Below are positions 53,584 through 63,046 of a DNA stretch of 64,000 nt, piece after piece. The stretch is from Prauserella muralis. Its GTDB lineage: Bacteria; Actinomycetota; Actinomycetes; Mycobacteriales; Pseudonocardiaceae. Positions within the stretch are counted from its first letter, which is position 1. Every line of letters begins with the position of its first letter. The notes under the pieces were generated by a model. That model was given only the letters and a program-made list of their open reading frames with translations. It had not been told where the DNA came from and did no database searches. Location: assembly GCF_003202285.1 (NCBI RefSeq), contig NZ_MASW01000009.1, forward strand, positions 1 through 64,000, read 5' to 3'. A program made the position numbers and the translations under genes.

Positions 53584-53755
53584 TTGACGTAGCGTTGACA
53601 ACCTTGACACTGATCAACCGAGGTGGCCGATGGCGGAGACGATTATACGCCTTCTGGCCAGAAAGGAGGCGATTCTCATTTTTGAATATCAGGGTCGCCT
53701 GTGCCGCGGGGGCGGGGTGTAGGCGGGCCGTCACGAACGATTATGGGGGGTGTAC

Positions 53756-54181
53756 ATGGTAACGGGGGACGCTAGGTACCTGGCGCGGTCGCGGGATCTC
53801 CGCCACGTGCTGAACGGGGAATGGATCACGCACATTTTGGTGGCGTTGAGTGCAGGTCCGCTGCATTACAGCGAGCTCCATACCGCCATTCAGGAAATGA
53901 CGACGTTCGATCCGTGGACCGGGACGGTTCGCAGGATTCAGAGCCGGGCGTTGGGCCGGACGTTGCGGCGGATGGAGACCGCCGGTCTGGTGGATCGGGT
54001 CGAGGAGCGGACGTTTCCGCGGTCGGTGGTGTACTCGCTGACTCCTGCCGCCGCGGATTTACTGGTCCGGGCGCGGCCTCTGATCGACTGGGCGGAAGAG
54101 AACCTCGATCTGATCGAGCGCTTGCAGAAGGCGCCGGACGATGGCGAGTCGTCGCAGGATGACGACGATCAGCCCGACTGA
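53756..54181 (+). CDS. HxlR-like winged-helix regulator
   Basis: This 141-residue protein has a winged helix of the HxlR/MarR kind: VLNGEWITHILVALSAGPLHYSEL near residue 18, LGRTLRRMETAGLVDRVEE near 72, and YSLTPAAADLL near 102. The ATG at 53756 has GGGGGG upstream; a GTG two codons earlier is another option. It has an acidic tail. It may bind the TACTAG motifs near 7.8-8.0 kb and 53.5 kb; this link is inferred only from shared sequence. Confidence 0.75.
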   Translation: MVTGDARYLARSRDLRHVLNGEWITHILVALSAGPLHYSELHTAIQEMTTFDPWTGTVRRIQSRALGRTLRRMETAGLVDRVEERTFPRSVVYSLTPAAADLLVRARPLIDWAEENLDLIERLQKAPDDGESSQDDDDQPD

Positions 54182-54207
54182 GGCATCGCTGCGCTGTCGG
54201 ATGCGGT

Positions 54208-57200
54208 TCAGCTGGCCGCGGCGTTGTCGGTGGAGATCGGCTTCCGGGTGCTGCCGCGGCGTTGGAGGAAGTCGGCGAGGTTGAGCGTGTCGGGGCTGGG
54301 GCGTTGGCCGATCTCGTCCAGTGTGGTGGTCAGCAGCGCGAGGGTACGTGGGATGGCGGCGTACTGGTCGAGACGGGCTTGGGTGCGGATGATGTCGCGG
54401 TAGACGCCCTCGTTGTAGCGGTCGAGCTTCCGGGTGCGTTCCAGCAGTGTGAGCATGGTTTCTGGATCGCTGTCGCCGTGAGCGCGGATCAGGGCGCCGA
54501 GCGCGTCCAGGACGTCGCGTCGGGTGGCCTCGCGGAACGGTTCGATCCAGGGCACGAGTAGGTCCTCGGCGAGGTCGCTCTGGTAGAGCTCGACGGCGTC
54601 GTGCAGCTGAGCCTGGGCCTCGGTGTCGGTGGGGCGTGGTGCCTGTAGGGCGTGCTGGAGTTGCCAGTAGTCGACGACGAGTTCGTCGTTGAGCTGGTAG
54701 CGGCCATCGTTGTTGAGGACGAGGTTGTTGATCCTGCCGTCGGTGGCGTCTGTGAGCGCGCGGCGCAACATGGACAGGGTGTTGTGGAACGAGTTGTACG
54801 GCCGTGGCGGACGGCTGTCGGGCCAGACGGCCTCGTTGAGGACTTCGCGGCGGACGCCGTGGGGGTGCAGCGCGAGGTAGACGAGCACTTCCCGTTGCTT
54901 CGGCGTCAGCACGCCGCTGAGCACACGGTCTCCCTCGTCGTCGTGCAGCGTCAGGTGCAGGCGTCCCAGCACGCGCACGACCAGCGGGCGCTGTGATGCT
55001 GCGCCGTGACCGTTCTTCGGCTGCAGAGATTCCTCGGCGGCCGGTGCCTGATCGGCGGCTGGCTTGACGTCCTCGGCGGCCGTGCGGCGGTCCTCGGTGT
55101 CATCCCGGCTGGCTGAGGTCGGGCTCGTCGGCTGGACATCCACGGGGATGGGCTGGACGTCCAGCAGCTGCAGGCTCGGGCTCGGTGGGGGCTGCTCGCC
55201 GGCTTCTTGTTCTAGCGGGCGGGTGGATTCGAGCTGGGTCATCTCGTCGACCGAGCGTTGCTCGGGGACGGGTGGGGTGGGTACGACGTCGTGATCGTCC
55301 GCAGGCGGTGTGTGCTCGTCGCCGGTGAGGCCACTGGTTGCGTAGTCGTGTGTTGTCAGGTCGGCGGGGCCTTCGGCGTCCCGGAGCACAGCAAGCAACT
55401 CGGTGGTGTCGGTGGCGGGCAGGCTGAACAGGCGTGTGTCGGCGAGGGCGTCGCCGAAACCGGGGCTGGTCGCGCTGACGGTGCCGTCGTGGCGGACGCG
55501 CACGGTCGCACCGGGGCGCCACTGGCCGAGGAGCACACCAGCCAGGCCGAGGGGCGAGCCGTTGTCGAGCACGGCTTGCAGGCGCCGTTCGGCGTGAGGT
55601 GCAGGACTGGCGAGCAGCACGAGCGAGGCCGGCGTGGGCTGGGAATCGGTCTCCTCGATGGCATGGCGCGTGCGGGTGAGCAGGGCCGCTTCCATCTCGT
55701 CGAGAGCGGCGTCGAGCGTGGCGACGACGTGGACGGTGGACGGCAGGCTCTCGACGTCGGCGCCATCGAAGACGAGGTGCAGGTCGTCGGCGGGCACGAG
55801 CACGTGGATGCCCTCGCCGGGCTGATGTTCGGTGAGCAGGTGCAGCAGTAGCGCGCGAGCAGCGGCGGGCGCGCCGGGGCCGGCGAGGCCAAGACCGCGG
55901 GTGCTGGCGAGGTTCAAGGCGAGTTCGCGACCGCCCCGCACGCCGACCCTCGCCGGGACTGGGACTGGTTTGTCGTCGGGTTCCAGGGCCCCGGCCGCGG
56001 TGATGTGGATCCGCGGTGGGGCTGGCGCGAGGTCGACGAACTCCACGTCCTCACCGGGCCTGCGGTCACTGTCGTCTTCCTGGTCGTACGCGGCCCGAAG
56101 TGCGCGGACCACGGGCGCGATCGGGCGCTGCAGGTCGGCGCGGTCGCCGCTGCCGATGCGGTAGTGTCGTCGGCGCCACATCCGGGCCGACACCATGGCC
56201 GCAGTGATGGCTCCGGCGAGGCCGAGGCTGACAAACACGTCGGTCAGCAGGTCCAGCCCTGGTTCGGCCTGGTCTTCGCGGTGCTCGCCGGCCTCGTCCG
56301 GCGGGGCCGGCGCCGGGGTCGTGTCCGGTGCGGGCTGTGTTGACGGTGGAGTGGTCGGCGCGGTGCTCGTCGGAGGTGGTGGTTGCTGGGGCGGCACCTG
56401 CGGCTGCTGCTCGCCGGGGGGATGCTGTTCGGGTGGGGCAGGGACGTAGGCGGTGATCTTCCAGCCGGGGCGCACGAGGTTGGGCTTGGTCAGCGCGCGG
56501 CCGTCGGGCTGCTCCACACCACGGTTGAGCTGGAACAAATCGGGCCAGCGGCTGCCGCCGCCGGGACCGTAGATGCGTTCGGCGACCCGCCACAGGCTGT
56601 CGTAGATCCCGTCGTGCGGGAGCCGGACCTCCTCGGTGACCTGGACCATGCCCGGCGGGGCCGGCGCTGCCCGATCGACCACCAACGTGGTCGCCGGGAC
56701 GACGGCCGCCTGCGGAGCCGCGGCCTGGGTGGCTGGTCTTGGGGTCAGCGGTGCGACGACCGCGACCGGCGTGATATCGGCGGTCAGGTCCGCGGTGGTC
56801 GGGGTGGGAGCCGTGTACGGGGTCCGGTTGGCGAGCAAGGTCAGCACGATGGTGCCGATCAGGGCCGCGGCCAGCCCGTGCAGCGGGCCGGGTGGGCGGA
56901 CCTGCGGCCAGGTGATCCCGCGCGCCGCGTCGATGGTGCCGCGCAGGACGTCAAGCGCGAAGAAGAACCAGACGATCCAGCACAGCACCGCCAAGGTGTT
57001 GAGAAGGAATTGCGCGCTCATCGGGTTGAGCAGCGTCGCCTGGATCTCGTCCCAGGTCGGCACGTGGTCGGGCAGCGGCCAACTCACGAAGTGCACCAAG
57101 GCCCAAGGCAGACCCGCCACGAGGGCGAGCAGGACGACGAACGCGAGCAGACCGCGCACGAACCGCAGGCTGGCGGCCAGCGCCCACCCGGCATGGCGTC

Positions 57201-57252
57201 CTGTGCTCGGCCGTATCGGCTTCCGGCGAGAGAAGTGCGAGTGTGCGGTCAC
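54208..57252 (-). CDS. Membrane-anchored LysM and BTAD-domain transcriptional activator
   Basis: This 1014-residue protein has N-terminal membrane helices near residues 25-55, 80-100 and 130-145. A LysM-like module (DSLWRVAERIYGPGGG) follows near 215. A proline-rich linker and another membrane helix near 350 lead to a large cytoplasmic region. A C-terminal winged-helix plus BTAD domain (LGRLHLTLHDDEGDRVLSGVLTPKQREVLVYLALHPHG and LNEAVWPDSRPP) occupies about 765-1000, as in SARP-type activators. Such proteins accompany Tad/Flp-like secretion genes in actinobacteria, which fits the TadE/TadG genes at 63 kb. Confidence 0.8.
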   Translation of the reverse strand: MTAHSHFSRRKPIRPSTGRHAGWALAASLRFVRGLLAFVVLLALVAGLPWALVHFVSWPLPDHVPTWDEIQATLLNPMSAQFLLNTLAVLCWIVWFFFALDVLRGTIDAARGITWPQVRPPGPLHGLAAALIGTIVLTLLANRTPYTAPTPTTADLTADITPVAVVAPLTPRPATQAAAPQAAVVPATTLVVDRAAPAPPGMVQVTEEVRLPHDGIYDSLWRVAERIYGPGGGSRWPDLFQLNRGVEQPDGRALTKPNLVRPGWKITAYVPAPPEQHPPGEQQPQVPPQQPPPPTSTAPTTPPSTQPAPDTTPAPAPPDEAGEHREDQAEPGLDLLTDVFVSLGLAGAITAAMVSARMWRRRHYRIGSGDRADLQRPIAPVVRALRAAYDQEDDSDRRPGEDVEFVDLAPAPPRIHITAAGALEPDDKPVPVPARVGVRGGRELALNLASTRGLGLAGPGAPAAARALLLHLLTEHQPGEGIHVLVPADDLHLVFDGADVESLPSTVHVVATLDAALDEMEAALLTRTRHAIEETDSQPTPASLVLLASPAPHAERRLQAVLDNGSPLGLAGVLLGQWRPGATVRVRHDGTVSATSPGFGDALADTRLFSLPATDTTELLAVLRDAEGPADLTTHDYATSGLTGDEHTPPADDHDVVPTPPVPEQRSVDEMTQLESTRPLEQEAGEQPPPSPSLQLLDVQPIPVDVQPTSPTSASRDDTEDRRTAAEDVKPAADQAPAAEESLQPKNGHGAASQRPLVVRVLGRLHLTLHDDEGDRVLSGVLTPKQREVLVYLALHPHGVRREVLNEAVWPDSRPPRPYNSFHNTLSMLRRALTDATDGRINNLVLNNDGRYQLNDELVVDYWQLQHALQAPRPTDTEAQAQLHDAVELYQSDLAEDLLVPWIEPFREATRRDVLDALGALIRAHGDSDPETMLTLLERTRKLDRYNEGVYRDIIRTQARLDQYAAIPRTLALLTTTLDEIGQRPSPDTLNLADFLQRRGSTRKPISTDNAAAS

Positions 57253-57344
57253 GACGTGCTCAATTCCTTGGAACGTGCAGGTTTACGACTCCGCGGTCGC
57301 CACCCGAGACAGCGGCGGACGGTGAACGAGCCGGAGCGGCGATG

Positions 57345-57782
57345 TCACGTCACCGCCGCGGGAACCCGGCTGGACGTGTCCGTCGCGCCGCTGCGAGGCC
57401 CGCCGACTTCGGGTGATGCGGACGTCTGGCTGGCCGGCGGTGTCTTCGCTGTGGTCTGTGGCCCGCTCGCGTCGCTCTTGGTGGTTGGCGCGCTGGCGGT
57501 GGACCGTTTGCGCTTGGGGCGAGTTGCTTTCCGGCCGTTGAGCCACTGGGTGAGGTCGGCGGCCGGTACGTCGGTGAACTTGGCCAGCTCGTCGACGCCG
57601 ATGACGTCACTGGACTCGGCGAGAACGTCACCGAGCTCTCGCTCGATGTCGCCGAGTTTCTCGGCCACTTCTGCCCGCAGCTGTGCGAGCTCACCGACGC
57701 GCTTGGCCGCAGCGGCCCTCTTCGCGCTGCGGGCCGCGTCCGCTTCCTCGACGCGGCGTTCGATCTCTTCAGTCGTCGCCAT
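57345..57782 (-). CDS. Coiled-coil plus HTH-like small protein
   Basis: This 145-residue protein has a strong coiled coil at about residues 5-50 (LAQLRAEVAEKLGDIERELG). An HTH-like segment follows (DELAKFTDVPAADLTQWLNG). The tail is basic and Ser/Thr/Pro-rich. Its plan resembles the protein at 23674-23964 upstream of the Gabija genes. It lies directly ahead of the LysM-BTAD gene on the same strand. Confidence 0.65.
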   Translation of the reverse strand: MATTEEIERRVEEADAARSAKRAAAAKRVGELAQLRAEVAEKLGDIERELGDVLAESSDVIGVDELAKFTDVPAADLTQWLNGRKATRPKRKRSTASAPTTKSDASGPQTTAKTPPASQTSASPEVGGPRSGATDTSSRVPAAVT

Positions 57783-58010
57783 CCTGGTCTCCTTCCCCGT
57801 TGTGGCACTGAGTTGGGTACGAGCGTGTGAGGGTGGTCATGGGAGTACTGCCTGAACTGCCGTGGGTTCGTTGGGGACCATTAGCGCCAGGTCGGGCGCT
57901 TGTCTTGGTGGGAGTGGGTTCACTCGTTGGTGTGGAGAATCCGATTGATGGTCGAGATTCTCGACGAGATGCCGATGTTGTTGACACATTCGTTCTCCGA
58001 TTGAACAGGG

Positions 58011-59090
58011 GTGTCCGTGGCGTTGGCTGAGGTGCGGTCGTTGGGGGCCGCGCGGCGATTGCGCACTGCCGCAGAGTTCGAGGACTTTGAGCAGGAGTTG
58101 GTGGATCAGTTCGCTCTGGCGCAGGTCGGCGCCGGTGTGACGGACGGTGTGGTGGGGTCGTATCGGTCGGTGGTGTTCGAGTTCGTGCGCTTCACTGGCC
58201 GACCGGTGTGGACGACTCGCGCTGAGGATGTTGATCGGTTCTTGGCTGACCAGCGCAGGCGTGGCCGGGCGGCGTCCACGGTGTACAGCAAGGCGGGGAC
58301 GCTGACGGCGTTCTTCGAGTTCCTCGTGGCGCGCTACCAGGGAGACATCCACGCGCTGACCGGTCATGTTCTCGAGCAGCCGGTGGATGAGTTCAACCGT
58401 CCGTCCAAGCCGGACTACGTCGCTGTGCGGGTGCCACCTGGGCAGCAGGAGGTCGAGGTACTGTTTGGCGCGTGGCGTGAGGCGTTGCCGCATGCCCGGA
58501 AGTTCTTGCCGGCGGCACGTGACTACATGGCGGCCTCGTTGTGGCGTCGGGCGGGTTTGCGGATCACGGAGTCGCTGATGCTTGACATTCGCGACTGGCG
58601 GCCCGATCTGGGTGAACGGGGCAAGTTGCATGTCCGGTTCGGCAAGGGCAGCCGAGGGCGTGGGCACAAACCTCGTCTGGTACCCGCGATCGAAGAGGTC
58701 GACGCTTTGATGGAGTGGTGGCTGACCGATGTGCGCCACCAGTTCGGTCCGGATTGGTCTGATCCGGATGCCCCACTGCTGCCGAGTGAGCGCCGCGACC
58801 GCGACACCGGGCGATGTGTGCGGATCGGCGATGACGCATTGCGTTCCAGCCTGGCGGATGCTGTCGACCGGTGGCTTCCAGTATGGGTGGGTCGGTTGAC
58901 ACCGCACGGTTTGCGGCACTTCTGCGCCTCGTCGCTGTACGAGCGAGGCATGGATCTCAAAGCGATACAAGAGATTCTGGGTCACGAATGGTTGTCGACG
59001 ACGACGCGCTACATCCATGTCCACGCCAACCACATCGAACATGCTTGGGAGACGGCCAACCAGCGGGTGGCCTCCCGGCTCATGCAGTAG
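58011..59090 (+). CDS. Tyrosine recombinase (XerC/D-like integrase)
   Basis: This 359-residue phage-type integrase starts at GTG. It has the SAM-like N-terminal domain and the catalytic domain with Arg in RRAGLRITESL near residue 180, Lys region GKGSRGRGHKPRLVP, HGLRH near 302, GHEW near 326 and the nucleophile in TTTRYIHV near 334. All catalytic residues are visible, so it should be active. It is the first of three genes, with an HTH protein and a zinc-ribbon recombinase-like protein, forming a recombinase trio. Confidence 0.92.
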   Translation: MSVALAEVRSLGAARRLRTAAEFEDFEQELVDQFALAQVGAGVTDGVVGSYRSVVFEFVRFTGRPVWTTRAEDVDRFLADQRRRGRAASTVYSKAGTLTAFFEFLVARYQGDIHALTGHVLEQPVDEFNRPSKPDYVAVRVPPGQQEVEVLFGAWREALPHARKFLPAARDYMAASLWRRAGLRITESLMLDIRDWRPDLGERGKLHVRFGKGSRGRGHKPRLVPAIEEVDALMEWWLTDVRHQFGPDWSDPDAPLLPSERRDRDTGRCVRIGDDALRSSLADAVDRWLPVWVGRLTPHGLRHFCASSLYERGMDLKAIQEILGHEWLSTTTRYIHVHANHIEHAWETANQRVASRLMQ

Positions 59091-59103
59091 CGGAGGTGTG
59101 CTG

Positions 59104-59418
59104 ATGCGGTGGAATCTGCGGATGAAAGCAGCTGAGGCGGGTATCTGGAAGTCCACGGAGATGCGCCGCCGGTTGGCCGAGGCTGGGTTGGAGATCAGTG
59201 CGGGCAAGATGTCAGCCTTGTGGACCGGCACGCCGACCACGATCCGGCTGGATGACCTCGATGTGATCTGCGCGGTGCTGGAGTGTGAACCGACCGAGCT
59301 ACTGATCCGGGAACCGGACAAGGTGGCCGCCCGCAGGCCGCAGAAGACGGCCGAGGCCACGGGAGGGGCAGTGGTCACGCCCCGGTTCGGTCGGCACCGG
59401 TCTGTGCCGCCGGCGTGA
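59104..59418 (+). CDS. Cro/XRE-like HTH protein of the recombinase trio
   Basis: This 104-residue protein is one HTH_26-type domain (LRMKAAEAGIWKSTEMRRRL, then DLDVICAVLECEPTELL) plus a basic tail. It is related to the protein at 3190-3468. The ATG follows GGAGG. It overlaps the next gene by GTGA. It likely assists the two recombinase-type proteins, as accessory DNA-binding proteins do in Tn554-like elements; that comparison is inference. Confidence 0.82.
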   Translation: MRWNLRMKAAEAGIWKSTEMRRRLAEAGLEISAGKMSALWTGTPTTIRLDDLDVICAVLECEPTELLIREPDKVAARRPQKTAEATGGAVVTPRFGRHRSVPPA

Positions 59419-61715
59419 GTGGCCGGCCATGGCCGCGCTTGTGCAGCGTATGCCGGACTCGCCCGGTCAAGCACCGCCATGTCGACTACTGCTGCACCTG
59501 CCAGCCCGGCGGGCCGGTGACGCCCCCGCCGTGTCAGCGCTGCGGAGCGACCGAGAATTACTACAGCGCGGGCCTGTGCGCCCGCTGCCACCGGTTCTCC
59601 CCGCTGACCATCGACTCGTGCGAGGACTGCTACGCCTGGGGCGCGACCCGCACTCGTAAATGGCTGTGCCAGGGCTGCCACGCGTGGCGACAGCGCCGCC
59701 CGCTCGGTGACTGTGTCGCCTGCGGGCGGCGCGTGGCCCTCGACCCGAATTGGGGCGCGTGTCGACTGTGCTGGCGACAAGCCGACCTGGTCGGCACCGA
59801 CGATCTCGCCGCCGCGATCTGCCATGGGCACCAGCTGTTCTTCGCCGATCTGTTCCGCAGCCGGGCGGGACGGGCGACTCGGCCTGGCCCGCCGGGGCTG
59901 CGGCCCGGGCCGACCGCGCGGTTCGCCGCCACCGGCGCACCGCCACGGAAAGTGCTGCAGTGGACCATCTTCGACGCGATGCGCACGAACACCACGACCA
60001 CGCCACGGCCGTGCACTCGCTGCGGGCAACGCCCGGTCAAGACGGCCCAGTCGGACTTCTGCTACCCCTGCCAGCCCGGCGGCCCGGGGATTGCGCCACC
60101 GTGCCTGAAGTGCGGCTCGACCAGCGACTACTACACCGCCGGGTTGTGTGTGCGCTGTCACCGGTTCTCGCCGTTGACGGTGGATTCGTGCCCGGACTGC
60201 CACGCGTGGGGCACCCGACGCGGCAACGCCTGGCTGTGCGAAGGATGCCGCGGCTGGCGACGCCACCACCCCGACCGTGCCGACTGCGTCATCTGCGCAC
60301 GGATGAGCCATGTCAACGCCAACGGCCTGTGCCGGCTGTGCCGTAAACAGGCACTCTGGCTGCCGAGCAGCACCCATGCCGACCAGGCCGAGCACATTTG
60401 GCGCTGGGGGCACCAGCTGTACTTCGCCGACATGTTCACCGGGCTCGGTGTCCGCGCCGCTCGCGCCGCTGCGGCCGACCAACGCCGGCGGCAGAGACCA
60501 TGGCCGCTGCCCGCCCGTTGTCCGATACGCCATCAGCAACTGGTTGCCTTCACCCTGCCCCGCGACCTGCATGCCGGGAATGCACGCGGCTTTCCGGCCC
60601 CGTCCGATCCAGGACTTGCGGCCTACCTCGACGAGTGCGTCACCGAACACGCCGCCCGGCATGGCTGGGACTCCAAGGTCGCCACCCGCACCCGGACGGG
60701 CCTGCACATCCTGCTGGGGCTGCAGGACACTCCCGGCGCGGCCACCAACGCCAGCGATGTCGCCACCCTGTCCGTCATCGATGGTCCGGTCCGCCCCATC
60801 CTCGACGTCCTGGCCGCCCACGGATTCCTCCACGACGACCGCGTCCCGACCATCGAACGCTGGTTCACCGCCAAAACCACCGGCCTGCCCGACGAGATGG
60901 TGACCGACCTGCGGTGGTGGTTCGACGTGATGCGCCACGGCCACACCAGCCCACCCCGCAGCATTCCCCGCGCGGCCCGCACGATCCAGGCCAAACTGCG
61001 ATGGGCCCTGCCCGCACTGCAAACCTGGGCGGTGCGCGGGCACGAACATCTCCGAGAGATCACCCGCGATGACGTTCTCGCGATCCTGCCCACCTCCGGC
61101 ACACCCCGCCACACCATGCTCCAAGGGCTGCGCTCGATCTTCCGGCTGCTCAAAGCCCACAAGCGCGTGTTCGTCAACCCGACCGCGCGTATCCCGCTCG
61201 GTCGAGGACCAGGCCGCATCCCCCTGCCCACCCCGGTCGACGACATCCGCGAGGCGCTGTGCAGCGAGGACACCACCCGGGCGGCGATCGCCGCGCTGGT
61301 GGCCTTCCACGCCCTGTCTTCCCAGCAACTGCGCAACCTGCAGCTCACCGACGTCCACGACGGCCACCTGCAGGCCGGAGATCGCACCATCCCGCTCGCC
61401 GGCCCGGTACGCCAGCGGCTGGGCGCCTACCTCGACTACCGCTCTGCCCGCTGGCCCGCCACCGCCAACCCGCACCTGTTCATCCACTACCGCAGCGCCA
61501 ACCACACCCGCCCCGTCCAGATCGAGTGGCTGGCCCACCGCCTGGGCTTGTCCACCCAGGCCCTGCGCGAAGACCGCATCCTGCACGAAGTTCACGCCAC
61601 CAGAGGCGATATCCGCCGCCTGTGCGACCTGTTCGGCCTGTCCGTCGGTGGCGCCGAGCGCTACACGGTCGTCCTCGACCCTCCCGATCTGCCGACCAGC
61701 GATCGACACGCCTAG
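59415..61715 (+). CDS. Zinc-ribbon recombinase-like protein with incomplete catalytic residues
   Basis: This 766-residue protein has two tandem zinc-ribbon modules. Module 1 occupies about residues 9-115, module 2 about 198-305; both contain CRTRPVK or CGQRPVK, CCTCQPGG or CYPCQPGG, LCARCHRFSPLT or LCVRCHRFSPLT and repeated CxxC pairs. The C-terminal half is a tyrosine-recombinase-like fold. The first catalytic arginine position reads ALSSQQLRNL and no HxLR box is visible, but a final tyrosine remains in AERYTVVLD. It probably binds DNA and assists the active integrase. A relic of this family lies at 26599-27082. Confidence 0.75.
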   Translation: MSGRPWPRLCSVCRTRPVKHRHVDYCCTCQPGGPVTPPPCQRCGATENYYSAGLCARCHRFSPLTIDSCEDCYAWGATRTRKWLCQGCHAWRQRRPLGDCVACGRRVALDPNWGACRLCWRQADLVGTDDLAAAICHGHQLFFADLFRSRAGRATRPGPPGLRPGPTARFAATGAPPRKVLQWTIFDAMRTNTTTTPRPCTRCGQRPVKTAQSDFCYPCQPGGPGIAPPCLKCGSTSDYYTAGLCVRCHRFSPLTVDSCPDCHAWGTRRGNAWLCEGCRGWRRHHPDRADCVICARMSHVNANGLCRLCRKQALWLPSSTHADQAEHIWRWGHQLYFADMFTGLGVRAARAAAADQRRRQRPWPLPARCPIRHQQLVAFTLPRDLHAGNARGFPAPSDPGLAAYLDECVTEHAARHGWDSKVATRTRTGLHILLGLQDTPGAATNASDVATLSVIDGPVRPILDVLAAHGFLHDDRVPTIERWFTAKTTGLPDEMVTDLRWWFDVMRHGHTSPPRSIPRAARTIQAKLRWALPALQTWAVRGHEHLREITRDDVLAILPTSGTPRHTMLQGLRSIFRLLKAHKRVFVNPTARIPLGRGPGRIPLPTPVDDIREALCSEDTTRAAIAALVAFHALSSQQLRNLQLTDVHDGHLQAGDRTIPLAGPVRQRLGAYLDYRSARWPATANPHLFIHYRSANHTRPVQIEWLAHRLGLSTQALREDRILHEVHATRGDIRRLCDLFGLSVGGAERYTVVLDPPDLPTSDRHA

Positions 61716-61749
61716 CTCGACGGCCTGTGTGCTCAGCGGCAACAGCTTG

Positions 61750-61771
61750 ACCTTCGAGTCGACTCGAAGGT
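61750..61771 (+). promoter_or_regulatory. MerR-type promoter with 22-bp perfect palindrome
   Basis: The palindrome ACCTTCGAGTC-GACTCGAAGGT sits between a TTGACC -35 (61747-61752) and a -10 at about 61772-61778. The spacing of 19-20 bases is the long spacer typical of MerR-family promoters. The GTG of the regulator at 61785 falls where transcription should start, so the mRNA is probably leaderless. Confidence 0.8.
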
Positions 61772-61784
61772 TTACCGTCGGAGT

Positions 61785-62558
61785 GTGACGACCTATCGGA
61801 TCTCTCAACTGGCCGAGCGGGCCGGGGTGCGCCCGACCACGCTGCGGTTCTACGAACAAGCCGGACTGCTGCCCGCCCAGCGGTCCGAGTCGGGCTACCG
61901 ACTCTACGGCGACGACGCCATCGAACGGCTGGGCTTCATCAGCTCCGGCAAACGACTCGGCCTGCCCCTGGAGGAGATCCGCGACCTGCTGCAGGTCTGG
62001 GAAGACGGCCTGTGCACCGACGTCCGACACCGGCTGCGCCCCATGCTCGCGGCCCGCATTGCCGAGGCCGAACAACGCGCCACCGAACTCGACGCCTTCA
62101 CCGAGCGGCTGCGCCAGGCCCTGACCGAGATCGACGGTCCGCCCCGACCCGGCCGCTGCGACCCCGGCTGCGGGTTCCTGCACCACCAACACGACCCACA
62201 ACCCACGCCCATCAAACTGAGCCCACCGCGCCCCGCTACCGACAACACCGGCGACAACGGGGCCACGCCCGCACCGATTGCCTGCACGCTCAACGGCAGC
62301 GATCAAGCCGAACGAGCCCAGCAGTGGCACGAACTGCTGGACCACGCCCACCGCCGAGACCCCATCGACGGCGGCTTGCGCTTCCACCTGCCCGCGCACA
62401 CCGCAGGCGAAGTCGCCGCCCTCGCTGCAGCCGAACAGCAATGCTGCGCCTTCTTCACCTTCACGCTGCACCTGTCCGCAGGCGAGCTGCAGTTTGACGT
62501 GCACGCCCCCGACGACGCCGCCCCCCTGCTTGCCGACCTCTTCGGCGCTCCCGGCTGA
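61785..62558 (+). CDS. MerR-family metal-sensing regulator with C-terminal extension
   Basis: This 257-residue protein has the MerR N-terminus (YRISQLAERAGVRPTTLRFYEQAGLLP) and a dimerisation helix to about residue 115. Metal-sensor cysteines lie at Cys77, Cys125 and Cys129, with nearby His133 and His134. A further domain of about 110 residues follows, with EQQCCAFFTFTL near residue 217. A typical MerR has about 140 residues, so the extension is unusual. It is likely autoregulated and controls the YnfA-type gene 51 bases downstream. The metal is not known from sequence. Confidence 0.85.
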   Translation: MTTYRISQLAERAGVRPTTLRFYEQAGLLPAQRSESGYRLYGDDAIERLGFISSGKRLGLPLEEIRDLLQVWEDGLCTDVRHRLRPMLAARIAEAEQRATELDAFTERLRQALTEIDGPPRPGRCDPGCGFLHHQHDPQPTPIKLSPPRPATDNTGDNGATPAPIACTLNGSDQAERAQQWHELLDHAHRRDPIDGGLRFHLPAHTAGEVAALAAAEQQCCAFFTFTLHLSAGELQFDVHAPDDAAPLLADLFGAPG

Positions 62559-62609
62559 ACCGCCACCCTGCCACGCCGCGCCACCACGCAACATTCGGAA
62601 AGGTTGCTC

Positions 62610-62942
62610 GTGCTCGTCCTGAAGTCGATTGCACTGTTCGTGCTGGCCGCGCTCGCCGAAATCGGCGGCGCCTGGCTCGTCTGGCAAGGCGTCCGCGAAC
62701 ACCGCGGCTGGATCTGGATCGGTGCCGGCGTTATCGCCCTCGGCCTCTACGGCTTCGTCGCCACCCTGCAACCCGACGCACACTTCGGCCGCATCCTCGC
62801 CGCCTACGGCGGCATCTTCGTCGCGGGCTCGCTGGCCTGGGGCATGGCCCTCGACGGCTACCGCCCCGACCGCTACGACATCACCGGCGCCCTGCTCTGC
62901 CTCATCGGTGTCGCCGTCATCATGTACGCACCCCGAGGCTGA
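62610..62942 (+). CDS. YnfA/UPF0060 small membrane protein
   Basis: This 110-residue protein has four membrane helices, as in the YnfA family related to small multidrug transporters: [20 protein letters not shown] near residue 4, then [20 protein letters not shown]. The GTG start at 62610 follows GGAAAGG at good spacing. It is the likely target of the MerR-type regulator. Possible export of a metal or organic cation is inference. Confidence 0.85.
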   Translation: MLVLKSIALFVLAALAEIGGAWLVWQGVREHRGWIWIGAGVIALGLYGFVATLQPDAHFGRILAAYGGIFVAGSLAWGMALDGYRPDRYDITGALLCLIGVAVIMYAPRG

Positions 62943-63046
62943 CACCACGGCAAACAGGCCGCAACGCCGACAACACGCTCCTGAGTACCAGAACCGACCA
63001 ACGCTCCCGCCATCGGTTCGTGAACCCAAGCATCCCAGTACCCTCA

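Larger units (their letters stand above)
52342..53755. other. Large non-coding region of about 1.4 kb
   Basis: No credible gene was found on either strand: open frames are short, lack RBSs and have unusual composition. Base composition is clearly less GC-rich than the flanks, especially 52350-53120. It contains the shared motif at 53513-53527, a palindrome at 53570-53583 and promoter-like TTGACA boxes near 53596. It may be an origin, a regulatory region or a decayed insertion. Confidence 0.4.
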
